This document shows positions 23,778 through 33,858 of a DNA stretch of 64,000 nt, piece after piece. Both the position numbers and the translations under genes were made by a program. The stretch lies in assembly GCF_005796185.1 (NCBI RefSeq), contig NZ_VAHM01000017.1:29276-93275 (forward strand), in the 5' to 3' direction. Position 1 is the first letter of the stretch. Each line of letters opens with the position of its first letter. The stretch comes from Pseudarthrobacter sp. NamB4. Its GTDB lineage: Bacteria > Actinomycetota > Actinomycetes > Actinomycetales > Micrococcaceae. Under the pieces are notes generated by a model. That model worked only from the letters and a program-made list of their open reading frames with translations. It ran no database searches and was not told the DNA's origin.

Positions 23778-24206
23778 GTGTTTCTGGGCACTCACTCGCC
23801 GCGTCTGGATGAAAAGGGGCGGATCATTCTCCCCGCCAAGTTCCGCGAGGAACTTGCCAGCGGACTGGTGCTCACAAGGGGCCAGGAACGTTGCATCTAC
23901 GTCTTCAGCGAGAAGGAATTTGCACGGGTCCATGAGCAAATGCGGGAGGCGCCAATCTCCTCAAAACAGGCTCGGGACTACATTCGCGTCTTTCTCTCTG
24001 GAGCCTCGGACGAGGTACCTGACAAGCAGGGGCGCGTGACCATTCCACCGGCGCTCCGGGAATATGCAGGCCTCGGCAGGGAACTTGCCGTGATAGGCGC
24101 CGGATCCCGCGCCGAGATCTGGGACGCCCAGGCTTGGAATGAATACCTTGCAGAGAAGGAAACAGCCTTCTCTGAAACTGATGACCCCATCCCGGGCATT
24201 CTTTGA
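23778..24206 (+). CDS. mraZ: Transcriptional regulator MraZ
   Basis: A 142-residue AbrB-like double-repeat protein, first gene of the dcw cluster. Repeat one contains the sequence [21 protein letters not shown] at the N-terminus, and repeat two contains [18 protein letters not shown] (about 82-99). Both DKGR/DxQGR DNA-contact loops are present. In other bacteria MraZ forms rings and represses its own operon through repeats like those at 23687-23713. The GTG start is set by the conserved N-terminus; the ribosome site is weak. A 167-bp gap without a terminator precedes rsmH. Confidence 0.95.
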
Positions 24207-24373
24207 ATTCCGGGCAGGGACAGCAGGCAGTTTCTTGGATGAGATCTCCAGCCGCCCATCGGCCGGCCATCCTGGCTCAACTTCCCCGGAGCCAGGCCGG
24301 CAGGCGATAGGCGCGGATGGGGATCTGACCCAAGAAACATCAAGGTGACAGCGACGGCGAGAAAGGACGAGGC

Positions 24374-25366
24374 ATGAACGAACACCCGAAGCCCACGTCC
24401 GAACGCCATGTGCCGGTCCTGCGGGAACGGTGCATTAATTTGTTGGCCCCCGGATTCGAAGCTGCCAGGCTCAGGGGTGAAACGCCGGTGGCAGTGGACG
24501 CGACCCTGGGCATGGGCGGTCACTCCGAAGCCATGCTGCAGCGCTTTCCGGACCTGCACCTCATCGGCATTGACCGGGATGAGGAAGCCCTTGCTCTGGC
24601 CGGTGAGCGGCTGGCTCCCTTTGCAGCGCGGACAGACCTGGTACACGCCGTCTATGACGAGATTGAAGACGTCCTTGAGGACCTCGGGGTTTCCGAGGTT
24701 CACGGGATCCTGATGGATCTCGGCGTGTCATCCCTTCAGCTGGACGAACGCGACCGTGGCTTCGCCTACTCCTTCGACGCGCCGCTGGACATGCGGATGG
24801 ACACCAGCCGTGGCCAGACCGCTGCGGACGTGGTCAACAACTACAGCGAAGAGGACCTCGTCAGGATCATCCGGAAGTGGGGCGAGGAAAAGTTCGCCGG
24901 GCGCATTGCCAACAGGATTGTAGCCGCCAGGGCCAGCAAGCCCTTCAGCACCACGGGGGAACTCGTGGAACAGATCCGCTCAGTGGTTCCGGCCTCAGCG
25001 GCCAAATCCGGCGGGCATCCTGCCAAGCGCACTTTCCAGGCATTGCGGATCGAGGTCAATGAGGAACTCGACGTTCTTGAGCGCGCTGTACCTGCCGCCG
25101 TTGGCTCCCTGGCCCTGGGCGGCCGGATCGTGGTGATGTCCTACCACTCACTGGAGGACAAGATCGTCAAGGGCGTCCTGCAGGCGCGTTCCAGGTCATC
25201 CGCTCCGCTCGGCTTCCCGGTGGAGCTCGAAGAACACAAGCCAGAACTGAAAGTCCTCACTAAAGGCACTGAGGTGCCCACCGCCGTCGAAATCGCCGAG
25301 AACCCCCGCGCTGCGTCAGCAAGACTGCGCGCGGCGGAAAGAATCAGAGCCAGGAGAGCCGCATGA
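24374..25366 (+). CDS. rsmH: 16S rRNA m4C1402 methyltransferase
   Basis: A 330-residue SAM-dependent enzyme that N4-methylates C1402 in the ribosomal decoding centre. N-terminal [13 protein letters not shown], the SAM loop [15 protein letters not shown] (about 46-60), [10 protein letters not shown], the [10 protein letters not shown] motif and the C-terminal [11 protein letters not shown] are all present. The ATG has a GGACGAGG-type ribosome site. The stop overlaps the start of the FtsL-like gene by four bases (ATGA). Length and motifs are standard. Confidence 0.97.
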   Translation: MNEHPKPTSERHVPVLRERCINLLAPGFEAARLRGETPVAVDATLGMGGHSEAMLQRFPDLHLIGIDRDEEALALAGERLAPFAARTDLVHAVYDEIEDVLEDLGVSEVHGILMDLGVSSLQLDERDRGFAYSFDAPLDMRMDTSRGQTAADVVNNYSEEDLVRIIRKWGEEKFAGRIANRIVAARASKPFSTTGELVEQIRSVVPASAAKSGGHPAKRTFQALRIEVNEELDVLERAVPAAVGSLALGGRIVVMSYHSLEDKIVKGVLQARSRSSAPLGFPVELEEHKPELKVLTKGTEVPTAVEIAENPRAASARLRAAERIRARRAA

Positions 25367-26097
25367 GCACCGCTGCCGTCAAGAACTTTCCCGTTTCCGG
25401 CAGTTCGGCGGCGGGTACTGCTCTGCCCGCACGCGCTCCGGGCGACGGGCGGAAGGGCCGCACCCCGCTGTCGGTAGTGCGCACCGCACCCCGCAAACGG
25501 CGGGCACCTTTTGTGGTGCTGTGCTTCGCCATGCTGGCCGTGGCGCTGGTCGCCGTGCTGGTGCTGAACATCTCAGTCTCCACTGCCCAGTACCAGTTGG
25601 TGGAGCTGCGGGCAAGGCAGAGCACGCTCACCAAGCAAAACCAGGACCTCACCCAGCAGGTACAGAACTTCCAAGCACCCCAGAACCTGGCGGCGAAGGC
25701 CTCCGAGCTGGGGATGGTGGCTTCCACCGTCAAAGGCCAGATCGACCTGTCCACCCTTTCCGTGACAGGCAAAGCGACGCCGGCAGTTAAGGGTGGTGCG
25801 CAGGGGGCGGTTATTCCTGCGCCCGCAGTTGCCGGTCAGCTGATCGTGGTTCCGCCGGCCAGCAAGGGTGAACCGCTGCAGAGCCGGAAACCCGCAGAAG
25901 CGGAATCTGCCGCGGCTGACGCAGCGGCCTCGAAAGCAGCCGCCCCGGAGGCGCTTTCGCCGGATGCAGCCCGGCCTGCAGCTCCGTCCGCGCCTGCCGC
26001 CGGTGCTCCTGCCGCGCCGGCAACTCCCGCTGCTCCCGCCGTGGAGCTCCACGGCGGATCCGTTCCCGCACCCGAACAGAAAGTCCCCGGGCAGTAA
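25363..26097 (+). CDS. ftsL: FtsL-like cell division protein with long Ala/Pro tail
   Basis: A 244-residue bitopic protein between rsmH and ftsI, the ftsL position. A basic cytoplasmic N-terminus (about 1-48, ending [11 protein letters not shown]) leads to one membrane segment (about 49-70), then a short coiled coil ([25 protein letters not shown]) and the leucine-rich region expected to pair with a DivIC/FtsB partner. The final 100 residues are low-complexity Ala/Pro/Glu sequence, longer than in most FtsL proteins. Coupled to rsmH by ATGA; 47 bp precede ftsI. Identification rests on position and topology, because FtsL sequences are poorly conserved. Confidence 0.8.
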   Translation: MSTAAVKNFPVSGSSAAGTALPARAPGDGRKGRTPLSVVRTAPRKRRAPFVVLCFAMLAVALVAVLVLNISVSTAQYQLVELRARQSTLTKQNQDLTQQVQNFQAPQNLAAKASELGMVASTVKGQIDLSTLSVTGKATPAVKGGAQGAVIPAPAVAGQLIVVPPASKGEPLQSRKPAEAESAAADAAASKAAAPEALSPDAARPAAPSAPAAGAPAAPATPAAPAVELHGGSVPAPEQKVPGQ

Positions 26098-26144
26098 ACA
26101 CAGCAGGTCTGGACAGGCAGGGTCGAGCAGCAAGGGATATCACG

Positions 26145-27941
26145 GTGGTGCAGAGGACCGGCAAGGCAGAAAACGGCAAGGTGCCCAACGCCACCAAGCG
26201 CTTGCGCCTGGGACTGGGCATCATGCTGACGCTCCTGCTCGTGGTGGGCGGCAAACTCTTCCTGGTGCAGGGGCTTGACGTGGGCGGCATGGCGGAAGCC
26301 GCCCTTAACAGCCGGATGAAGCAGACAGTCCTGCCGGCAGAGCGGGGTAGCATCCTGGACTCGAGCGGAACAGTGCTGGCCAACAGTGTGATCCGCTACA
26401 ACGTGGTGGTGGACCAAAGGGTCAACACGAAAACGGAGACGTTCAAGCGGCTGGACGAATCCAAGGAGAAGCTGGTGGATGTCAGCCGCGAGCAGGGGCT
26501 CAGGGAACTGGCCGCCGCACTCGGCATGGAAACGGACGCCATCCGCGAGGCAGTCACCGGGGAGCAGCCCTACTACATCGTTGCCAAGGACGTGAAACCG
26601 GACGTCGAGGACCGGATCTCGCAACTCCAGATTCCGGGCATTGTGACCGAAGGCGTGAGCAAGCGCGTCTACCCCAACGGTTCAGTGGCCGGCGGAATCA
26701 TCGGCTTCCTGCAGGACGGCGCCACCGGCCAGGCAGGCATCGAGCAGACGCAGGATGAGCTCCTGAAGGGCAAGGACGGCAAGCGGCTCTTCGAGATCGG
26801 CGCGGACGGCCTGCGAATTCCCGTGGGCGTGGATGAACTGACACCGCCGGAGGACGGCAAGGACGTCAAGCTCACCATCAACTCCGACCTTCAATATTTC
26901 GCCCAGCAGGCCATCCAGAGCCAGTCGGACAAGCTCGGCGCGGAATGGGGCGTCATCATCGTGATGGATGCCAAGACCGGCAACCTGGTGGCGATGGCGG
27001 ACACCAACTCCCCGGACCCGAATGATCCGGGCCGTGTTGCCGCGAAAGACCGCGGCGTCCGTTCCGTTACCGCGGCTTATGAGCCGGGCTCGGTGCAAAA
27101 AATGATGACGGTTGCCGCGCTCATCGAGGAGGGCAAGGCAAGCCCGCTGGATGAGTTCACCCTGGACCCGACCTACACGGTTAATGGGCAGACCTTCAGT
27201 GACTCCTTCGCGCACGGCACTGAGAACCGGACACTCGCCGGCATCCTGGGCTACTCGATGAACACCGGAACCGTGATGGCAGGGCAGCGCCTGAGCAAGG
27301 AACAGCGCTACGACTGGCTGAAGAAGTTCGGTATCGGCGAAGCCCCGGACATTGGCCTGCCTGCCACGGCCTCAGGCATCCTGACGCCCTGGCAGCAGTG
27401 GGACGGGCGGCAGGAATACACCGTCCTGTTCGGCCAGGGTGTGTCGCAATCCACCCTGCAGACCGTGCGGGCGTTCCAGTCCATCGCCAACAACGGGGTG
27501 ATGCTGCAGCCGCGCCTGATCGACTCATATGTCTCCGCGGATGGGACCGAGGAAAAGGTCCCGGCCGCGGAACCCCGGCAGGTCGTGTCCGAGGATACTG
27601 CACAGCAGGTCCAGGACATCCTCGAAAGCGCAGTCACCGAGGGGCAGATCAAGGATGCAGGAATTGACGGGTACCGGGTGGGCGCCAAGACCGGCACCTC
27701 CGAATCACCGTGTGATGACGGCAAGTCAGGGTTCTGCGGATACACCGCCTCATTGGTGGGCATGGCACCGATGGATGATCCGCGGTTTATTGTTGAGGTG
27801 GTACTCCAGCGGCCCAAGGGCAGCATCTACGGGATTACCAACGGGCCGGTGTTCCGATCGGTCATGAGCCAGGCACTGCGGACCTACAACGTCCAGCCGT
27901 CCACCGGCGAACCGGCCAGGCTGGCCCAGTTCGCCAAGTAA
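26145..27941 (+). CDS. ftsI: Septal peptidoglycan transpeptidase FtsI (PBP3 class)
   Basis: A 598-residue class B penicillin-binding protein that crosslinks septal wall with FtsW. A single N-terminal membrane anchor (about 22-43) is followed by the dimerisation domain beginning LPAERGSILDSSG and by the transpeptidase domain. Active-site motifs are Ser316-Val-Gln-Lys319, Ser371-Met-Asn and Lys515-Thr-Gly. GTG at 26145 (or the next GTG) is preceded by AAGGGA. The region around ESPCDDGKSGFCGYTASLVG contains two Cys about 520-530, close enough for a disulfide outside the membrane. It is a typical dcw gene in length and position. Confidence 0.96.
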   Translation: MVQRTGKAENGKVPNATKRLRLGLGIMLTLLLVVGGKLFLVQGLDVGGMAEAALNSRMKQTVLPAERGSILDSSGTVLANSVIRYNVVVDQRVNTKTETFKRLDESKEKLVDVSREQGLRELAAALGMETDAIREAVTGEQPYYIVAKDVKPDVEDRISQLQIPGIVTEGVSKRVYPNGSVAGGIIGFLQDGATGQAGIEQTQDELLKGKDGKRLFEIGADGLRIPVGVDELTPPEDGKDVKLTINSDLQYFAQQAIQSQSDKLGAEWGVIIVMDAKTGNLVAMADTNSPDPNDPGRVAAKDRGVRSVTAAYEPGSVQKMMTVAALIEEGKASPLDEFTLDPTYTVNGQTFSDSFAHGTENRTLAGILGYSMNTGTVMAGQRLSKEQRYDWLKKFGIGEAPDIGLPATASGILTPWQQWDGRQEYTVLFGQGVSQSTLQTVRAFQSIANNGVMLQPRLIDSYVSADGTEEKVPAAEPRQVVSEDTAQQVQDILESAVTEGQIKDAGIDGYRVGAKTGTSESPCDDGKSGFCGYTASLVGMAPMDDPRFIVEVVLQRPKGSIYGITNGPVFRSVMSQALRTYNVQPSTGEPARLAQFAK

Positions 27942-28023
27942 CACCCCGGCAGCAGCCGCAACAGCCCGCGCTGTGGCGGCTCATCCATGCCGGGCACGGT
28001 CCACTAGCACCATCGGAGATCCC

Positions 28024-29718
28024 TTGTCAGAGTTCAACCCGTCCGACCGCCGCATGGCACCGACCGAGGAAGCAGCGCCCCAGGAAGCCGTACGCCAGGA
28101 AGCATCGCCGGAGGAAAACGCCGCCGGGGCACGGGACGGCCGGGCCCGCTTCCGCCCCTCTGCCGTTGAATCCGTCCGGCTGGACGCCATTGGCGAGGCA
28201 ATCGGCGTCGCTGTGAAAGGGGCTTCGGCCGACGTGGCCGTGACCGGCATTTCCTTGAATTCCCGAACGGTGGAACCTGGCGACCTCTACGTTGCCCTTC
28301 CCGGCGCCTCCCGCCACGGCGCAGACTTCGCCGCCCAGGCCATCCAAGCCGGAGCGGCGGCTGTGCTGACGGACGAAGCCGGTACCCGGCTCCTGGCACT
28401 CTCTTCCGACACCGCCGTGCCGGTACTGGTGGTGGACACCCCGCGCAACGTGGTGGGACCGCTGTCCGCCATGATCTACCGCAGCAGGCATGATGACACC
28501 CCCCAACTGTTCGGCGTCACGGGGACCAACGGCAAGACCACCACCACCTACTTCATCACCTCGCTGCTGCGGTCCCTGGGAACCAGGACCGGCCTGATCG
28601 GGACCATAGAAATCCTTGCCGGCGGGGACCCGATCCCGAGCGTACTGACCACCCCGGAGTCCACGGAGGTCCACGGACTGCTGGCGCTCATGCGTGAGAA
28701 CGGGCTTGGCGCGGCCGCGATGGAGGTCTCCTCGCACGCCATCTCCTACCAGCGGGTGGACGGCCTGCAGTTTGACGTCGCAGGTTTCACCAACCTCACC
28801 CAGGACCACCTGGACCTGCACCACACGATGGAGGACTACTTCGCCACGAAGGCGGAGCTTTTCACGCCCGAGCGGTCGCGGAGGGCAGTGGTGATGGTAG
28901 ACGACGAATGGGGCCGCCGCCTTGCCGGCAGCAGCAAGGTGCCGGTCACCACCCTCAGCGCATCCGGGGAGAACCAGGCCGACTGGTCCGTTAGCGCCAC
29001 GGCGCCGCGCGGGCTTGGCACGGAGTTCACCCTCACAGGCCCGGGAGGCACCGTCCTGCAGGTACATACCGGGCTTCCGGGCAGCTTCAACGTGGCCAAT
29101 GCTGCCCTCGCCGTGGTCATGGTGCTCGCCGGCGGGGTGGAGGCCGCGACACTTCAGGCGGCGCTGGACGCGGGGGATCCCTTCACCGTAGCGGTGCCGG
29201 GCCGTATGCAACTGGTCTCCGAACGGCCCGCCGCAGTGGTGGACTTCGCCCACAACACCGACGCGTTGGCCCGCGCACTTGAGGCCGTGCGGTCACCGGA
29301 AACAGGATCCCGGCTCATTGTAGTGTTCGGTGCCACTGGCCAGCGCGACCAGGGTAAACGCCCAGCCATGGGTGCCGTCGCGGCGAGGCTCGCGGACACC
29401 GTGATCATTACCGATGACGATCCCCATGACGAGGATGCGGCCGCCATTCGGGCTGACGTGCTGGCAGGCGCGCGGGAAGCCAAGTCCATGGAGTCGCTGC
29501 CCTGCACCGTGCTGGAAGTGTTCCCCCGGGACCGCGCCATTCAGCGTGCCGTGGAGCTTGCCCGGCCCCAGGACGCCATTTTGGTTGCCGGCCGCGGCCA
29601 CGAAGTGTGGCAGGAAGTGAAAGGCGTCAACCTTGCCTTGGACGACAGGGTGGAACTGCGCAGCGCCTTGACAGCCAGGGGATTCAACGTTCTCCAAGAC
29701 GACCGGATAGAGTCCTAG
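28024..29718 (+). CDS. murE: MurE: UDP-MurNAc-L-Ala-D-Glu ligase, probably L-lysine-adding
   Basis: A Mur ligase of about 564 residues that adds the third amino acid of the peptidoglycan stem. The ATP loop [14 protein letters not shown] lies near 165-178. The amino-acid-selecting motif is Asp-Asp-Asp-Pro-His (464-468) rather than the DNPR typical of meso-diaminopimelate enzymes; with Arthrobacter walls known to contain L-Lys, lysine is the likely substrate. TTG 28024 is chosen because GGAG lies six bases upstream; ATG 28054 is the main alternative and would remove ten residues. The first 60 residues are Glu/Ala-rich and outside the fold. It follows ftsI by 82 bp. Confidence 0.93.
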   Translation: MSEFNPSDRRMAPTEEAAPQEAVRQEASPEENAAGARDGRARFRPSAVESVRLDAIGEAIGVAVKGASADVAVTGISLNSRTVEPGDLYVALPGASRHGADFAAQAIQAGAAAVLTDEAGTRLLALSSDTAVPVLVVDTPRNVVGPLSAMIYRSRHDDTPQLFGVTGTNGKTTTTYFITSLLRSLGTRTGLIGTIEILAGGDPIPSVLTTPESTEVHGLLALMRENGLGAAAMEVSSHAISYQRVDGLQFDVAGFTNLTQDHLDLHHTMEDYFATKAELFTPERSRRAVVMVDDEWGRRLAGSSKVPVTTLSASGENQADWSVSATAPRGLGTEFTLTGPGGTVLQVHTGLPGSFNVANAALAVVMVLAGGVEAATLQAALDAGDPFTVAVPGRMQLVSERPAAVVDFAHNTDALARALEAVRSPETGSRLIVVFGATGQRDQGKRPAMGAVAARLADTVIITDDDPHDEDAAAIRADVLAGAREAKSMESLPCTVLEVFPRDRAIQRAVELARPQDAILVAGRGHEVWQEVKGVNLALDDRVELRSALTARGFNVLQDDRIES

Positions 29719-29724
29719 ACCGAG

Positions 29725-31191
29725 ATGATTGCATTTACTGCGGCGGAAATCGCCGACATCACCAACGGACGCCTTGACGCCGATCCCGGGATCACGCCTC
29801 TTTCGGTGGTCACTGATTCCCGCGAAGCATCACCCGGTTCGCTCTATGTGGCGAAACCGGGGGAGTACGCGGACGGGCATGACTTCGTCGAAGCCGCATT
29901 CGCCGCCGGCGCAGTCCTGGCGCTCGTGGAGCGTCCGGTAACAGCCGCCGACGGCAGCCCCTATCCCACCATCGTCGTCTCCGACGCGGTGCTGGCCATG
30001 GGTGCGCTGGCCGCCGAGGCCGTCAGCAGGATCCGGGCCGCACGCGCCGGAGCCCATGACAAACTGACAGTCATCGGCATCACCGGTTCGGCCGGAAAGA
30101 CAACCACCAAGGACCTGCTGGCTGGGATCCTGTCCCGCCAGGGTGCCACGGTGGCACCACGGGGCTCCTACAACGGTGAGATCGGCGTTCCGCTGACGGT
30201 CTTCACCGCCGGAACCGATACCCGGTACCTGGTGATCGAAATGGGCGCTACCGGAATTGGCCACATCCGCTACCTGGCCGACATGGTCAAGCCGGACATC
30301 GGCGTGGTGCTGGGCGTAGGAACAGCGCACGCCGGCGAGTTCGGCGGAGTGGAGAACATTGCACTGGCCAAGGGTGAACTCTTGGAAGGCCTCGCGCCTT
30401 CCGGGACCGCCATCATCAACCTCGACGACGACCGGGTGGCGGCAATGCGTGCACGCACCTCTGCCTCCGTGGTCGGCTTTTCCGCTGAAGGCCGTCCCGG
30501 CGCGGCCGTACAGGCCCTCAACACCGACACCAACGCGGATGGAAACCCTGAATTCGACCTCCTCCTCCCGGGCGGGGAGGCACCCCGCCACGTCAGCAGC
30601 CGCCTCATTGGCGCCCACCATGTGGGCAACCTGTTGGCAGCCGCGGCGGCAGCATGGGCCGCAGGCGTCTCCGGTGCGGATATTGCCTCTGCCCTGAGCA
30701 GCCAGGCAGCCGCCAGCCGCTGGCGTATGGAACGCACTGAGAGGGCCGACGGCGTCACCATCATCAACGACGCCTACAACGCCAACCCGGAATCCATGCG
30801 GGCCGCCCTACGGACGCTCGCGGACCTCGGCCGCGGCCGCAGGACATGGGCCGTACTGGGTGCCATGCTGGAACTCGGAGAGGACTCCATCCGGGAACAC
30901 ACAGCGGTTGGCACCCAGGTGGTGCGGCTCAACATCTCCCGGCTCGTCGTTGTGGGCCGGGAAGCACGCGCCCTCTATGTCTCAGCGGTGCAGGAAGGCT
31001 CGTGGGGGGACGAATGCATCTTCACGGAGACCGCCGATGAAGCCTATGAACTGCTGAGCGCTGAACTCCAGCCCGGCGACCTGGTGCTGTTCAAGTCCTC
31101 CAACAGCGTGGGGCTTCGCCATCTGGGCGATCGGATAGCATTACCCCCACAAACCCCGCAGCCCGCCGATGAAAGGAGCACACTGCTGTGA
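29725..31191 (+). CDS. murF: MurF: UDP-MurNAc-tripeptide D-alanyl-D-alanine ligase
   Basis: A 488-residue Mur ligase that adds D-Ala-D-Ala to the UDP-MurNAc-tripeptide. The N-terminal domain starts [17 protein letters not shown]; the ATP loop [15 protein letters not shown] is near 115-129. [10 protein letters not shown] and the conserved [16 protein letters not shown] (about 348-363) are diagnostic of MurF. It begins six bases after murE and overlaps mraY by four (GTGA), so the three are read as one unit. Confidence 0.97.
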   Translation: MIAFTAAEIADITNGRLDADPGITPLSVVTDSREASPGSLYVAKPGEYADGHDFVEAAFAAGAVLALVERPVTAADGSPYPTIVVSDAVLAMGALAAEAVSRIRAARAGAHDKLTVIGITGSAGKTTTKDLLAGILSRQGATVAPRGSYNGEIGVPLTVFTAGTDTRYLVIEMGATGIGHIRYLADMVKPDIGVVLGVGTAHAGEFGGVENIALAKGELLEGLAPSGTAIINLDDDRVAAMRARTSASVVGFSAEGRPGAAVQALNTDTNADGNPEFDLLLPGGEAPRHVSSRLIGAHHVGNLLAAAAAAWAAGVSGADIASALSSQAAASRWRMERTERADGVTIINDAYNANPESMRAALRTLADLGRGRRTWAVLGAMLELGEDSIREHTAVGTQVVRLNISRLVVVGREARALYVSAVQEGSWGDECIFTETADEAYELLSAELQPGDLVLFKSSNSVGLRHLGDRIALPPQTPQPADERSTLL

Positions 31192-32297
31192 TTGCTCTTC
31201 TCATAGGCGCTGGCCTTGCCCTGCTCTGCGCCCTGGTGGGCACGCCGCTGTTCATCCGGCTCCTGGTCCGCCGTGGCTACGGACAGTTCATCCGTGACGA
31301 CGGACCCACCTCCCACCACACCAAGCGCGGTACGCCGACGATGGGCGGAACCGTGGTGGTGGCAGCCGTCCTGCTGAGTTACGGCCTGACCCATCTCATC
31401 ATGCTGATGATCAACCCGGATTCGCCCGGCCCATCAGCCTCCGCCCTGATCCTTCTGTTCCTGATGGTTGGAATGGGGCTAGTGGGATTCCTGGATGACT
31501 TCATCAAGATTTCCCGGCAGCGCAGCCTGGGGCTCAACGCCAAGGCAAAGCTCATCCTGCAGGCCGCTGTGGGCATCATGTTCGCGGTGCTTGCCCTCAA
31601 CTTCCCCAATGAGAAGGGCCTCGCACCGGCCTCGACGAAAATCTCTCTGGTAAGGGACCTGCCCTGGCTGGACCTGGCGTTCGGCGGAACGGTCCTGGGT
31701 GCCATCCTCTTCGTCATCTGGTCCAACCTGATCGTGACCGCCGCCACCAACGGCGTCAACCTCACGGACGGCCTCGACGGGCTCGCCGCCGGTGCCTCAG
31801 TCATGGTCTTTGGCGCCTACACTCTGATGGGTATCTGGCAGAGCAACCAGGCATGCGGCTCGCCCCGGCAGGCCGGCGGTGGCTGCTACACAGTCCGGGA
31901 CCCCCTCGACCTCGCCCTGCTGGCGGCGATCATCAGCGCCGCCCTGGTGGGTTTTCTGTGGTGGAATACCTCGCCCGCCAAAATTTTCATGGGTGACACC
32001 GGCTCCCTCGCCATCGGCGGCGCGATTGCAGGCTTCGCCATCCTCTCCAGGACCGAACTGCTGCTGGGAATCATCGGCGGCCTGTTCGTCCTCATCACGC
32101 TGTCCGTGATCATCCAGGTGGGCTACTTCAAGGCCACCGGTGGCAAACGTATCTTCAAGATGGCACCGCTGCAGCACCACTTTGAACTCAAGGGATGGGC
32201 TGAAGTAACGGTGGTGGTCCGGTTCTGGATCCTCGGCGGACTCTTCGTCGCCGTAGGCCTGGGAATTTTCTACGCTGAATGGGTTGTGCTGCTTTGA
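31188..32297 (+). CDS. mraY: MraY: phospho-N-acetylmuramoyl-pentapeptide transferase
   Basis: A 369-residue polytopic membrane enzyme that transfers phospho-MurNAc-pentapeptide to undecaprenyl phosphate, making lipid I. About ten membrane segments are visible. Signature elements are GTPTMGG near 46-52, GFLDDFIK (Asp pair, about 98-105), [10 protein letters not shown] and the C-terminal [11 protein letters not shown]. The GTG start overlaps the murF stop (GTGA) and has GAAAGGAG upstream. Confidence 0.97.
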   Translation: MIALLIGAGLALLCALVGTPLFIRLLVRRGYGQFIRDDGPTSHHTKRGTPTMGGTVVVAAVLLSYGLTHLIMLMINPDSPGPSASALILLFLMVGMGLVGFLDDFIKISRQRSLGLNAKAKLILQAAVGIMFAVLALNFPNEKGLAPASTKISLVRDLPWLDLAFGGTVLGAILFVIWSNLIVTAATNGVNLTDGLDGLAAGASVMVFGAYTLMGIWQSNQACGSPRQAGGGCYTVRDPLDLALLAAIISAALVGFLWWNTSPAKIFMGDTGSLAIGGAIAGFAILSRTELLLGIIGGLFVLITLSVIIQVGYFKATGGKRIFKMAPLQHHFELKGWAEVTVVVRFWILGGLFVAVGLGIFYAEWVVLL

Positions 32298-33856
32298 CCG
32301 TTTCCCCCCGCCTCCAGAACCTCGTCAGCTGGGACTCCGACTGGTCCGGCCTGCGGGTTGCAGTCACCGGCATCGGCGTTTCCGGTTTTGCCGCAGCCGA
32401 TACCTTGATCGAGCTGGGCGCGCGGGTTGTGGTGGTGGACGCCGCCACCACAGATAAAGCCAAGGCGCATGCCGAGACCCTGAAAATCGTCGGCGCCGCG
32501 GACGTCCTGCTCGGTGAGGAAGCAGTCACCCGTATTCCCCGGATCGACGGCGAGCTTCCCGAGCTGATCGTCACTTCACCCGGGTGGCGGCCCGATCAGG
32601 CACTGCTCGCCGCTGCTGCACGCGCCCACATCCCCGTATGGGGAGACGTGGAACTCGCCTGGCGGGTCCGCGTAAGGGAAGGCCGTAAGACCGCAGACTG
32701 GCTTGCCATCACCGGAACCAACGGAAAGACCACCACGGTAGGCCTCACCGAATCCATGCTGCGCGCCGCAGGACTGAAGGCAATCGCTGTGGGCAACGTG
32801 GGTACCCCGATTCTGGACGCCATCCGCGACCCCGTTGAATACGACGTCTTCGCCGTTGAACTGTCGAGCTTCCAGCTGCACTGGGCAGAGTCCCTCTCGC
32901 CGGTTGCCAGCGTTTGCCTTAATGTGGCCGAGGACCACGTGGACTGGCACGGCTCCTACGATTCCTATCTCGCGGACAAGGCCAAGGTGTACGAACGCAC
33001 CCAGAAAGCCTGTCTCTACAACGCAGAGCAGATCGAAACAGAGCGCATGGTGGAGAACGCCGACGTGGTGGAGGGGTGCCGCGCCGTCGGCTTCACCACC
33101 GTCACCCCCGCCGTAAGCATGCTCGGGGTGGTGGAAGGGCTGCTGGTGGACAGGGCCTTCATCGAAGAGCGCAGGGACAGTGCTGCGGAGCTTGCGTCCA
33201 TGACCGATCTCGGCGCCCTCGCACCCCGGCACATGGTGGCCAATGCCCTGGCCGCCGCGGGCCTGGTCCGGGCCTATGGCGTTGAGGCCAAGGCTGTGCG
33301 GCAGGGCATCCGGGACTACATTCCGGGGGACCACCGCATCCAGCCCGTCGCGCGGCACAACGGCGTGCTCTGGGTCAACGATTCCAAGGCCACCAACCCG
33401 CATGCGGCATCCGCCTCCCTGGCTGCGTTCAAGGACGTGGTCTGGATCGCGGGAGGCCTTTCCAAGGGGGTAACCTACGACGACCTCGTTCGGGAGCACG
33501 CCCACCGGCTCAAGGCAGTTGTGCTCATCGGAGCGGATACCTCGGCATTGGCTCGGGCCCTCCAGCGACACGCGCCCGATGTCCCGGTGATTGAGCCGGC
33601 AGCGGGAGAAACTAAACAGGTGCAGACTGCTGCAGCGGACAGTGGCATCGAGGCCGGTTCACCCCTGACAGGGGAAGCCGTGATGTCCCGGGCCGTTGCG
33701 TCAGCAGCCCAGCTGGCCCGGTCCGGTGACACTGTGCTGATGGCTCCGGCAGCTGCTTCCATGGATCAGTTCTCTTCCTATGCTCACCGTGGTGACACTT
33801 TCATCGAAGCTGTCCGCGAGCTGGTGGAAGGGCAGGCCCAGACTGGCGAGGAGTAA
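32279..33856 (+). CDS. murD: MurD: UDP-MurNAc-L-Ala D-glutamate ligase
   Basis: A 525-residue Mur ligase adding D-Glu. The Rossmann-like N-terminal domain ([17 protein letters not shown]) binds UDP, and the ATP loop is [16 protein letters not shown] (about 141-156). [12 protein letters not shown] and the C-terminal [15 protein letters not shown] are MurD hallmarks. ATG 32279 overlaps the mraY end by 19 bases; a TTG at 32294 is an alternative that would drop five residues. It is somewhat longer than the roughly 440-460 residues usual for MurD, mainly through loops in the C-terminal domain. Confidence 0.95.
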   Translation: MGCAALTVSPRLQNLVSWDSDWSGLRVAVTGIGVSGFAAADTLIELGARVVVVDAATTDKAKAHAETLKIVGAADVLLGEEAVTRIPRIDGELPELIVTSPGWRPDQALLAAAARAHIPVWGDVELAWRVRVREGRKTADWLAITGTNGKTTTVGLTESMLRAAGLKAIAVGNVGTPILDAIRDPVEYDVFAVELSSFQLHWAESLSPVASVCLNVAEDHVDWHGSYDSYLADKAKVYERTQKACLYNAEQIETERMVENADVVEGCRAVGFTTVTPAVSMLGVVEGLLVDRAFIEERRDSAAELASMTDLGALAPRHMVANALAAAGLVRAYGVEAKAVRQGIRDYIPGDHRIQPVARHNGVLWVNDSKATNPHAASASLAAFKDVVWIAGGLSKGVTYDDLVREHAHRLKAVVLIGADTSALARALQRHAPDVPVIEPAAGETKQVQTAAADSGIEAGSPLTGEAVMSRAVASAAQLARSGDTVLMAPAAASMDQFSSYAHRGDTFIEAVRELVEGQAQTGEE

Positions 33857-33858
33857 CA

